Positions 12,305 to 18,981 of a DNA stretch of 26,759 bases are shown here, piece by piece. This DNA comes from a virus. Below the pieces are notes generated by a model, which saw nothing but the letters and a program-made list of their open reading frames with translations, made no database searches and had not been told where the DNA came from. Each line of letters begins with the position of its first letter. The first letter of the stretch is position 1. Where the stretch lies: the IMG/VR virus record IMGVR_UViG_3300035147_000005, positions 1-26,759 of that record, one strand, 5' to 3'. Both the position numbers and the translations under genes were made by a program.

Positions 12305-13485
12305 CCGCCCAGTCCTCGGAGGTACTCCTTCGTCGACCAGGGCTTGCCGCGATGCTGGCGGAGGATCGAGCCGTTGTGGTAGGAGTTCACCACCGCATCC
12401 AGATCCACCAGGCCCGCCTCGTGGCACCAGTCACCCAGCGGCGTCCCCGGGAACGGGTAGAACCAGGTGATCTGCGTATTCGGGCTGTCCAGCGGCATCC
12501 CGACCTCGGCGTTCAGGCGGACCGTGGCCCGGCACAGCGCCTCGTCCCGCTCCGAGGGAAACCCGATCATGTTGTAGCTGGTTGTCTCCACGCCCCACTT
12601 CTTGAACTCCCGGAAGGCGACGCGGATCTGCTCGTCAGTGGTGCGCCGCTTCAGCACGTTGCGCCGGTAGGTCTCCTCCCCGCACTCGATGCCCATGCCG
12701 ATGTATCGGCAGCCGCGCAGTGCCATGTACTCGGCGGTCAGCGGATCCACGCTCTCCGGCCGGGCCATCCCGCCCCAGCGGTAGCCCCGCCTGCCCAGCT
12801 GCTCGAACAGCTCGAAGGCGTGCTCCTGGTCGGTCAGCAGCTCCTCGTCGGAGAACACGAACATGTACGGATCGTGCAGCTTGCGGGCCCGCTCGATGTC
12901 GTCCAGGACCTGGTCGATCGGCCGGAACCGCAGGTAGGCCCGGCCGTAGTGTTTCAGGTAGGCCCGGTTGCAGCAGTAGGCGCAGGCGCTCCGGCAGCCC
13001 CGGGTGGCGCTCACCATGTACATCCGGCGGCGGTTCATCGGCCGCGGGAACAGGTGCATCGGGAATTGTGGGAGTTCTGACAGATCCGTGGGTGCGTATG
13101 AGTGGAAAGCTGGATCCACATCCGGCCAGGCGGCCAGGAACTCCTGGATGAACGCCTCCCCCTCGCCCTGGCACACCCAGCGGACCGCGGAGCACTGCTC
13201 CCGGATCGCCTCCCCCTGAACCACCGCGTGCGGGCCGCCCAGCAGGACAGGGGCCGCGGATCCTCGGGCCAGGGCGTAGGCGGTCTGGGCGTACAGGGTG
13301 TTCGTACTGATCAGGGTCAGATCGTAGTGCGCCTGGCTGAGCTTGCGCAGCGTCTCGCCCAGCGGATGCTGGAAGGGCGTGTTGAAGAACTCGACCTCAT
13401 GCTCGGCCGGGATCGAGGCGTACACGTAGCCCGCGCCGACGTTGATCCCGCTGGAGAAGTTCACCAGGACGAACGCGATCCTCAC
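12301..13485 (-). CDS. B12-binding-domain radical SAM protein 2
   Basis: This 394-aa protein has an N-terminal domain of the cobalamin-binding fold (about 1-140; VLLGGPHAVV around 80-89) and a radical SAM domain with the Fe-S motif CRSACAYC (Cys164, Cys168, Cys171). The middle carries FSDEELLTD and GMGIECGEETYRRNVLKR, then YNMIGFPSE, all usual in B12-radical-SAM enzymes. Such enzymes methylate or rearrange lipids, sugars or cofactors; the substrate is unknown. The canonical cobalamin DxHxxG motif is not seen. GTG at 13485 overlaps the preceding stop (GTGA). The glycosyltransferase and sulfotransferase genes nearby make sugar or lipid modification plausible. Confidence 0.82.
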   Translation of the reverse strand: MRIAFVLVNFSSGINVGAGYVYASIPAEHEVEFFNTPFQHPLGETLRKLSQAHYDLTLISTNTLYAQTAYALARGSAAPVLLGGPHAVVQGEAIREQCSAVRWVCQGEGEAFIQEFLAAWPDVDPAFHSYAPTDLSELPQFPMHLFPRPMNRRRMYMVSATRGCRSACAYCCNRAYLKHYGRAYLRFRPIDQVLDDIERARKLHDPYMFVFSDEELLTDQEHAFELFEQLGRRGYRWGGMARPESVDPLTAEYMALRGCRYIGMGIECGEETYRRNVLKRRTTDEQIRVAFREFKKWGVETTSYNMIGFPSERDEALCRATVRLNAEVGMPLDSPNTQITWFYPFPGTPLGDWCHEAGLVDLDAVVNSYHNGSILRQHRGKPWSTKEYLRGLGG

Positions 13486-13601
13486 GAGCGCCGAGGCCCT
13501 CCGACCGCCCAGTCGATGAACAGGCCCAGCAGCACGCCGACGATGAGCCCGGAGAGGAACACGACCGCAGGCTGCTGCACGATCTCAGCCAGAAACTTCA
13601 T
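13482..13601 (-). CDS. Single-span membrane microprotein (39 aa)
   Basis: ATG at 13601 has GGAGG seven bases upstream and overlaps the preceding gene by 17 bases; its stop overlaps the GTG of the radical-SAM gene. One hydrophobic segment, about residues 11-30 (PAVVFLSGLIVGVLLGLFID), is followed by a short basic tail (GGPRRS). Its exact fit between coupled genes supports it. Function unknown; a membrane anchor or small lysis-type protein is possible. Confidence 0.62.
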   Translation of the reverse strand: MKFLAEIVQQPAVVFLSGLIVGVLLGLFIDWAVGGPRRS

Positions 13602-13887
13602 CGCGCGGCCTCCAGAACAGCACCGTCTTCTCCTCCTGCTCGGCCTGCACCAGGACGGTGTCCGACAGCCCGGCCACCCGGATGTCCGCCGTCATCGTGC
13701 CCGGCGGGGCCTTCAGCGGCTCCACGGCCACCGGCTGCACCGGCTGGTACATGTAGCAGACGCTGACCGCCTTCTTCAGCCAGGCGCACTGCTCCCGGGG
13801 CAGCCAGGTCCCGTGGCTCTCACAGTAGCGGGCCCGGTTCTCGCAGCGGTAGCACAGCCCGACCTTGACTCGCTCGTCCCAGTTCAT
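13585..13887 (-). CDS. Cys-rich putative metal-binding protein (100 aa)
   Basis: ATG at 13887 overlaps the preceding stop (ATGA). The N-terminal half holds Cys12, Cys15, Cys22, His25, Cys34 and Cys44 (LCYRCENRARYCESHGTW), a zinc-finger-like arrangement also seen in small phage proteins. The C-terminal half is strand-rich. No function is recognised. Confidence 0.66.
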   Translation of the reverse strand: MNWDERVKVGLCYRCENRARYCESHGTWLPREQCAWLKKAVSVCYMYQPVQPVAVEPLKAPPGTMTADIRVAGLSDTVLVQAEQEEKTVLFWRPRDEVSG

Positions 13888-14153
13888 TCCTGATCCGTCA
13901 CCTTGTCGATCATCCGCTCCAGGGCCGCGTGGACGGTGTGCCGGTAGTGGTCAGTCTGCAGGCCCTCCTCGTTCTGCCAGCCGTAACCGCCGCAGAAGAT
14001 GAAGTCCTCACCGTCCCGGACCTTGTCCGGGTTTATCTGTCCGAAGACGACGAACGCCATGATGGCCTCGTTCTCGCCCTCGCGTAGTTCGTGCAGTATT
14101 TTTTCCAGGGTCCTGTTCGCCCGCTTCCTCACGCTCGGTGCTACGTATGGCAT
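13884..14153 (-). CDS. Hypothetical protein (89 aa)
   Basis: ATG at 14153 has GGAGGG six bases upstream. The protein starts MPYVAPSVRKRANRTLEKIL, then contains IMAFVVFGQINPDKVRDGED and ends in a helix (HTVHAALERMIDKV). The early basic helix and the Gly/aromatic centre (FCGGYGWQ) look like a folded small protein. It overlaps the tail of the gene at 14008-14358 by 146 bases in another frame. No family is recognised. Confidence 0.65.
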   Translation of the reverse strand: MPYVAPSVRKRANRTLEKILHELREGENEAIMAFVVFGQINPDKVRDGEDFIFCGGYGWQNEEGLQTDHYRHTVHAALERMIDKVTDQE

Positions 14154-14358
14154 CGAATACCCTCCCCAGCAGATCGACCTCACCCGCTCCGCGCCAGTGC
14201 CCCCGGATCCGGCCGTGGCTGATCAGCTTCATCAGTGTAGCATGGGCGTCGAACAGATACCACTCGTAGTTCGCGGCCTGGTCGACACCCGTCTCCTCGT
14301 CGATGACGTATATCTCGTACAGTGGAGCTGCGTCTTCGGCTACCGTGACCCGGAGCAC
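14008..14358 (-). CDS. Hypothetical protein with dual-coding tail (116 aa)
   Basis: GTG at 14358 has GAGG seven bases upstream and overlaps the glycosyltransferase end by 19 bases. The first 68 residues look like a normal folded protein (YEIYVIDEETGVDQ, NYEWYLFDAHATLMKL). The last 48 are Arg/Gly-rich and share DNA with the next gene, so they may be a by-product of the overlap. No family is recognised. Confidence 0.55.
   Translation of the reverse strand: MLRVTVAEDAAPLYEIYVIDEETGVDQAANYEWYLFDAHATLMKLISHGRIRGHWRGAGEVDLLGRVFDAIRSTEREEAGEQDPGKNTARTTRGRERGHHGVRRLRTDKPGQGPGR
14234..14262 (-). promoter_or_regulatory. Candidate internal promoter, same motif as 10354
   Basis: Minus-strand TGGTAT (14257-14262), 17 bases, then extended TGC-TACACT (14234-14239). 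The -35 and spacer match the site at 10354-10382 exactly, and the -10 differs by one base. It lies inside a gene, where the codons GCT and ACA depart from the usual GC-rich choices. Confidence 0.35.
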
Positions 14359-15260
14359 GCCACGGCCTCGATGACCTTGTCAGTCTGCTCCTGGGTCACC
14401 TTTACGTCCAGGCGAGTGACGACCCAGTCCCGCATCATGTCGGCGTTCCACTGCGTGGTCGGCCCGCCCTCGGTCATCGTCTGGATCTTCTGCCAGAACA
14501 TCGGCGCGGTGGCCACGATCATCTCCTGCGGCCAGTGCGTCTCCGCGCCCCACCAGTCCCAGGTGATCGTCGGGCAGCCGCAGGCCATGCCCTCCCCGAT
14601 CACCGAGCCGTAGCTGTTCAGCGCCGGAATGGCGTGCACCCGGGCCCGGCGGTACCAGCTCAGCAGCTGCTCCGGGGGCAGCTTGCCGGTGATCTCCAGG
14701 GGGATCCCGTGCTTCTTCGCGTACACCTCGCACAGCAGGGCCAGCTTGCGGGCGTTGATCCCGCCCTCGGGGCTCAGGCCCGCCCCCTCCGTGTCACCGA
14801 TGAACAGGACCCGGTCGAAGAACTTCGGCCGCTCGGCCAGCACGCGCAGGAACCCGAGCTGGTTCTTCGCGTAGTTCATGCCCCCGACGGAGATACAGAC
14901 GTTCTCCCGCGGCTCTCCGTTCGGCGTCCAGTAGTTCGTGTCGATCCCCGGAGGGATCACGTGGTGCTCGATCCCCGGCACCAGGGTCACCCCGCTGGAC
15001 TGGATCACCGCGGCCACGTTCTCGCGCTTCCACTGCCGCCAGAAATACTGGTACCACTCGCTGCCCAGCATCCGGACGATGACGTTGCGCCGCAGGGCCC
15101 GGTGGCTCGCGGCCACGCTCTGCTCGTTGGCCCACTCGACCCAGACCACATCCGCGTCCTCCTGCCGGGTCACCAGGGTCCAGCCCAACTCGTCCCGCCA
15201 GTGCCGGATCATCGGCCGCAGAAAATGCTGGCTGCCCCTGCAGATCACGCACAGCTTCAT
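14340..15260 (-). CDS. Glycosyltransferase, GT4-like
   Basis: This 306-aa protein shows the second half of a GT-B fold: ISVGGMNYAKNQLGFLRVLA, DRVLFIGDTEG, LEITGKLPPEQLLSWYRRAR and the donor-binding segment YGSVIGEGMACGCPTI with its conserved Glu. Such enzymes transfer a sugar from a nucleotide donor to an acceptor glycan, lipid, protein or nucleic acid base. ATG at 15260 overlaps the previous stop (ATGA), with GAGGT ten bases upstream. The protein is shorter than the usual 350-400 aa, as in other phage GTs. The sugar made by the 5846-9315 enzymes is a candidate donor (inference). Confidence 0.82.
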   Translation of the reverse strand: MKLCVICRGSQHFLRPMIRHWRDELGWTLVTRQEDADVVWVEWANEQSVAASHRALRRNVIVRMLGSEWYQYFWRQWKRENVAAVIQSSGVTLVPGIEHHVIPPGIDTNYWTPNGEPRENVCISVGGMNYAKNQLGFLRVLAERPKFFDRVLFIGDTEGAGLSPEGGINARKLALLCEVYAKKHGIPLEITGKLPPEQLLSWYRRARVHAIPALNSYGSVIGEGMACGCPTITWDWWGAETHWPQEMIVATAPMFWQKIQTMTEGGPTTQWNADMMRDWVVTRLDVKVTQEQTDKVIEAVACSGSR

Positions 15261-15412
15261 CGTCTCGCGTACCTCAGCCAGGCACGGAGCCCCAGGTGCT
15301 CTCCCCAGCTTCTCGGCGACAATACCCACAGCAGCAGCGTGTGGAGCCGCGGCCTCTTCAGGTGCAGGTCACGCAGCTGCATCCATCCGGCCAGTTTCAC
15401 CGCCCAGTTCAT
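15257..15412 (-). CDS. Small basic amphipathic protein (51 aa)
   Basis: ATG at 15412 has AAGGAGG four to five bases upstream and overlaps the preceding gene by four bases (ATGA); its stop overlaps the glycosyltransferase start. The sequence is Trp/Leu/Arg-rich (MNWAVKLAGWMQLRDLHLKR, then LHTLLLWVLSPRSWGEHLGL), suggesting a membrane-associated helix. No family is recognised; coupling on both sides is the main support. Confidence 0.58.
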   Translation of the reverse strand: MNWAVKLAGWMQLRDLHLKRPRLHTLLLWVLSPRSWGEHLGLRAWLRYARR

Positions 15413-15612
15413 TTTTCCTCCTTCAGCTTGTCGATCATCCACTTGAACTCCCGCACCGTCAGCCGGTCCAGGTGGTAGACCCGGTGCGGCCGCCCGGCCA
15501 TGAGGAACGCCTCAGTGACATGGTCCTCGATGTACTCGACGGTCAGCTCGTCATAGTTCGGGACCCGCTCCGCCTTGACGTCGGTCAGCTTATCGCCCAC
15601 CCACTTCTTCAC
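15409..15612 (-). CDS. Small hypothetical protein (67 aa)
   Basis: GTG at 15612 is chosen for its GGAG site seven bases upstream; earlier in-frame codons lie in a Ser/Arg-rich shadow stretch. The protein reads VKKWVGDKLTDVKAERVPNY, then a strand/helix core (EYIEDHVTEAFLMAGRPHRV) and a basic end. No family is recognised. Confidence 0.58.
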   Translation of the reverse strand: MKKWVGDKLTDVKAERVPNYDELTVEYIEDHVTEAFLMAGRPHRVYHLDRLTVREFKWMIDKLKEEK

Positions 15613-15910
15613 TCGGCTGCTCCGCCCAGGGGAAGGGCTTCGTGGGGAAGATGTACACCTCCCCGATCGCATTCCGGCCCACGACCCAGTCCCAGCCCGC
15701 GGCCATGCTGGCCCGGACCTCCGGGTGCTCGGCCACGATGTTGCCCCAGAACAGATCCTGCATCTTCGTCATGCCCTCCATGAACTCGATCGCCTGCTCC
15801 AGGCCCATGTTCGGATGCAGCTGCGCGACCATCTTGGCCGCCAGGAACTGCCCGGCCAGGCGCTTGAGGTTCTCGTCCTCGATCTTGATCGCTTCTCTCT
15901 TGATCGTCAT
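15590..15910 (-). CDS. Hypothetical protein (106 aa)
   Basis: ATG at 15910 overlaps the sulfotransferase A stop (ATGA), with AAGGAGA seven bases upstream. The N-terminal half is helical (IEDENLKRLAGQFLAAKMVA, then QAIEFMEGMTKMQDLFWGNI); the end is Pro/aromatic (VYIFPTKPFPWAEQPSEE). No family is recognised. Coupling to the sulfotransferase suggests related expression only. Confidence 0.65.
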   Translation of the reverse strand: MTIKREAIKIEDENLKRLAGQFLAAKMVAQLHPNMGLEQAIEFMEGMTKMQDLFWGNIVAEHPEVRASMAAGWDWVVGRNAIGEVYIFPTKPFPWAEQPSEEVGGR

Positions 15911-16614
15911 CTCTCGTTCTCCTTGAGTATCGTCGAGTGCTCCACTCCCTCGGCCTCGACTATATCCGCCAGCTCCCCACAGATCCGCTCGATCTGTGCC
16001 TGCGTCAGGATCCTCGGCCGCGCGCCTTTCTGCTCCTCGCTCAGATGCCCGCGCCGGACGGGCTTCTTGCCCCAGGTCTCGTTCAGGTAGCGGGTGAACG
16101 CCCCGCGGTTCTCGATCTGGTGCGGCAGCTCGCCGCTCAGGTGCGTCAGGAACTCCCAGCGCCGCTCCCCACTCTGGAACCAGCCGTAGTGCATGGTCAC
16201 CAGGGCCACGCGCGTCGGGTAGTACGGCGTGTTCCACCGGCCGCGCTTGATCGCATCCCAGGCCGCGCGCGTGTTCTCGCTCTCGGCCCGATGGAGCCGG
16301 ATCATCTCATCCAGGGCCTCCAGGCGGCCCGCGTCGATCAGCGCCTGGCCCTCGATGGCGTCCACGGGGTGCCGGACGGTGCGTACGAGCACCAGGTTCT
16401 TGCCCTCGTGGAACTGCACCACCTTCCCGAGCCGGTCCGGCCCCCAGCGCGGATGCCAGTCGTAGCCCTCCCGGATCCGGTGCGTATAGTAGCCTCGGCC
16501 CAGTAGCAGCATATTTCGTACCAGGGTGGTACCAGTTTTTGGCTCGCCCCAGGACAGGACGGCCGTCTGCACCGTGGGCCCCCTGCTCCGGGGGTCGCCG
16601 TAGGTGTCGATCAT
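15907..16614 (-). CDS. Sulfotransferase-like P-loop protein A
   Basis: This 235-aa protein has SWGEPKTGTTLVRNM (21-35), matching the 5'-PAPS-binding loop, and LVRTVRHPVD with RHPVD at 81-85, matching the 3'-phosphate motif. The Ser usually found a few residues later is absent (DAIEGQ), whereas paralogue B keeps it. Shared blocks with B include RAESEN and Y-L-N-E-T-W-G-K-K-P-V-R. ATG at 16614 overlaps the TerL stop (ATGA), so the enzyme is made together with terminase. The acceptor is unknown; a degenerate or altered donor site is possible because of the missing Ser. Confidence 0.74.
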   Translation of the reverse strand: MIDTYGDPRSRGPTVQTAVLSWGEPKTGTTLVRNMLLLGRGYYTHRIREGYDWHPRWGPDRLGKVVQFHEGKNLVLVRTVRHPVDAIEGQALIDAGRLEALDEMIRLHRAESENTRAAWDAIKRGRWNTPYYPTRVALVTMHYGWFQSGERRWEFLTHLSGELPHQIENRGAFTRYLNETWGKKPVRRGHLSEEQKGARPRILTQAQIERICGELADIVEAEGVEHSTILKENER

Positions 16615-18446
16615 CGGTGACCGTTCCCGCCGTGCAGCCCGATCTTCATGCCGCGGCCCATGACCGTGTGCGCGTTCATCGGGCGGCTGACCACCGACTC
16701 CCCGGTCCGCGGCTTCATCATGGGCTTCTTGTGGCGCTCGAAATACAGCACGCCGTAGCCGACCGCATCCGCCCCGTGGCTGAACTGGTCGTGGCTCGGA
16801 GTCTCGCGGTTGAAGCCCTCACTGGTCTGCTGCCAGGCGTAGTTCGACAGCGCCTCGGCCGTCATCGGGCAGGTTTTCGAGACGTAGAACCGGCAGTGCG
16901 TTGGATCCATGACCTTGCGCACCGCCACGATCCGGTCCATGATCCGGTACCCGGTCAGGGAGATCATCTGCATGTTGCGGTACCGCCTGTCCTGCTTCCC
17001 GTTCTTCACTCCGAGCTGACCGGCCTGGAGGAACTGCTGCCGGACCGAGCGCTTGCTCGTGATAGTACGGTTGCCAGAATCAGGTCCAGCCACTTGAACG
17101 TATCGGCTATAGTTCCGTTGACGAGCATTTTGTAGGAATCGTCTGAATGCCGCCAGACGATCCCCATGTATCCACTGTAGCTCGGGCGGGGCGACCCCGC
17201 AGAGGATGTCGATGTAGAATCTGATTTCCTCGTCCTGGCTGACAATTTCATCGATAACACCGATAACACCCTCAGCGTCCTTTTGCATGACCACTCCGAA
17301 AGTCTGATCAGCAACTCCAAGATCCCACGCGATAACCGTGGGCCGATTTTCCACGAACTCGATCGGCTCATCGAGGACGTGGAACGCGGTTCTGAACTTG
17401 TCATAGACCCTCCCCTCGACACTCGTCTCGTAGTCGATGTCCAGCTCCTGGGCGATCTGCTGCGGCGTCATGTCCCGGCACTGCTGCTCGTACCAGGGGC
17501 TGGACCAGCGGCCGTCCTTCATCCGCACCGCCCCCTCGCCCCGCTCCGGGTGCTGCCGCCAGTGCAGGCTCATGATCCGGACCGTGGCCTCGGGGCTGAA
17601 CCTCAAGCGGGCGAACAGGTTCCCCATCCCCCGCGGCGTGGAGTTGTAGATCCGGCAGCGGGTGGCCTGGTAGAACGCCATGAACGTCTCCTCAGTCTTC
17701 GCCCCCGCGGCCGTCTCATCCCAGAGCCCGATCTTGTAGGATCCACCGCGCCCGGCGTTCGGGTGCGCGTTCTCCCCGATCAGGTACGCGTGGGTGCGCC
17801 GGTTCCAGACGTGCAGGTGCTTGAAGCTCAGGTTCCCCTGGAGCGCCGGGCGCAGGTTTACGTACATGAATCGCAGCCGCCCGAACAGACTCTTCAGCGT
17901 GGACTCGCTGCCCCCGTCATCGACCAGGTTCTCCTTGTAGCTGAGCGCGATCCCGGAGAAGTCCGGATCGTAGATCAGGGCCCAGAGGAAGAACGCCATC
18001 ATGAGCCAGGAGATCCCCATCTGGCGGCTCTTCTCGATCAGCAGGGAGGACTCCTCCCGGTAGGACTGGTAGATGTCGTCCAGGGTCTGGCGTTGGTAGT
18101 CGTACAGGTGGAAGGGCATCAGAGCCGGGTCGTGGTCCGGGTTGAACGTCATGCACTCGGCGTCGATGAACGCCTCCGGGTTGTCCCGATAGCGCTCGTC
18201 GGCCACCAGCTCGTCGATGGCATCAGTGATCTCCAGGTAGTCCCGGACCGCCGTGTCCAGGTCTGAGATCGCGAAGTTCAGCTCCTCGGCCCGCGTGAAC
18301 GGATCGTCCTGGTAGCCGAGCACCAGGCTCCGGAGCCGGGCGACCCTATTCTCGCTCAGGTCGTGGAGATCCCCCAGCGTCGTCGAGCCTACCTCGACGC
18401 TCCGCCAGGATGGCGCTGAGCTTATCTCCGTCGACATGTCTGCCAT
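16611..18446 (-). CDS. terL: Terminase large subunit
   Basis: This 611-aa packaging motor has an ATPase domain with a Walker A-like segment KSRQMGISW (139-147), Walker B-like LWDET (241-245) with Asp243-Glu244, and NSTPRG (268-273) as coupling motif. An RNase H-like nuclease follows, with AWDLGVAD (Asp375) and a late Asp560 in SHGADAVGYG. It cuts concatemeric DNA and pumps it through the portal. The start is set at ATG 18446; a longer frame begins at 18476, but its first ten residues look non-coding. It overlaps TerS by 101 bases. Codons about 360-465 (17060-17400) use many AT-ending codons, unlike the rest. Confidence 0.92.
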   Translation of the reverse strand: MADMSTEISSAPSWRSVEVGSTTLGDLHDLSENRVARLRSLVLGYQDDPFTRAEELNFAISDLDTAVRDYLEITDAIDELVADERYRDNPEAFIDAECMTFNPDHDPALMPFHLYDYQRQTLDDIYQSYREESSLLIEKSRQMGISWLMMAFFLWALIYDPDFSGIALSYKENLVDDGGSESTLKSLFGRLRFMYVNLRPALQGNLSFKHLHVWNRRTHAYLIGENAHPNAGRGGSYKIGLWDETAAGAKTEETFMAFYQATRCRIYNSTPRGMGNLFARLRFSPEATVRIMSLHWRQHPERGEGAVRMKDGRWSSPWYEQQCRDMTPQQIAQELDIDYETSVEGRVYDKFRTAFHVLDEPIEFVENRPTVIAWDLGVADQTFGVVMQKDAEGVIGVIDEIVSQDEEIRFYIDILCGVAPPELQWIHGDRLAAFRRFLQNARQRNYSRYVQVAGPDSGNRTITSKRSVRQQFLQAGQLGVKNGKQDRRYRNMQMISLTGYRIMDRIVAVRKVMDPTHCRFYVSKTCPMTAEALSNYAWQQTSEGFNRETPSHDQFSHGADAVGYGVLYFERHKKPMMKPRTGESVVSRPMNAHTVMGRGMKIGLHGGNGHR

Positions 18447-18909
18447 CAAACACCCCCAGCCTCTCAAGGTACACATGCGTGTCCATTCTCTGGTACTGGA
18501 AACTCTTCTTGCCCCACTTCCGCGGGTTCATCCGCTCCAGGATCCGGAGCACCATCGCCGCCTCGAAGGCGTCCACCCGCTGGGCGTGCGTCACCTGGTC
18601 GACGAACTTCGTGATCGCCACGGCCGCGCTGGACTCCAGCATCCCGGCCGCCCGCTGGTAGTCCAGGTAGAACCGGCCGCTGCGGCTGATCCCCCGGCCC
18701 AGTTCCACGGGCTCGCTCACACTGTGCGCTGCGTTCTCGATCTCGCGCTCCCCGTCGGACAACCACTGCCGGACGGTCCTCGGGTTCACCCCCACCATGA
18801 ACGCCGCCTGGTCCACGGACACCTGCGCCTTGATGTAGCTCAGGAATCGCTCGACCAGCTCCTCGGTCATCAGGGTCGGTCTCCCCCGGCGCTGCACTGC
18901 GTCGGACAT
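18346..18909 (-). CDS. terS: Terminase small subunit
   Basis: This 187-aa protein starts with RRGRPTLMTEELVERFLSYI and a helix-turn-helix (VDQAAFMVGVNPRTVRQWLS, about 32-51) that would bind packaging sites, then a central helical region (YQRAAGMLESSAAVAITKFV) and LRILERMNPRKWG, typical of TerS. Direct position before TerL supports the call. ATG at 18909 has AGGAGG seven bases upstream. It recognises viral DNA and regulates TerL. Confidence 0.85.
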   Translation of the reverse strand: MSDAVQRRGRPTLMTEELVERFLSYIKAQVSVDQAAFMVGVNPRTVRQWLSDGEREIENAAHSVSEPVELGRGISRSGRFYLDYQRAAGMLESSAAVAITKFVDQVTHAQRVDAFEAAMVLRILERMNPRKWGKKSFQYQRMDTHVYLERLGVFDGRHVDGDKLSAILAERRGRLDDAGGSPRPERE

Positions 18910-18948
18910 TCTCTTTTCCTCCTGAAAAAATACCGTCTGATACTCTAC

Positions 18949-18978
18949 AGTGTAGCAACTCGGGGAGGTTTTCGTCCA
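18949..18978 (-). promoter_or_regulatory. Candidate promoter of the terminase operon
   Basis: Minus-strand TGGACG (18973-18978), 18 bases, then extended TGC-TACACT (18949-18954), 40 bases before the TerS start. The -10 with its TGC matches the sites at 10354 and 14234. The gap 18910-18981 holds this promoter and the TerS ribosome site. Confidence 0.48.
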
Positions 18979-18981
18979 GTC

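Noticed and set aside
14008-14358. Possible sequencing frameshift joining the 116-aa and 89-aa genes into one protein
   Set aside because: The downstream gene has its own good GGAGGG site and normal N-terminus, and the upstream gene is coupled to the glycosyltransferase, so two genes are more likely.
17006-17422. 138-aa alternative frame inside terL, with a plausible stretch near its end
   Set aside because: Ser/Arg-rich over most of its length with no ribosome site; the terL frame keeps conserved nuclease residues on both sides, so no frameshift is needed.
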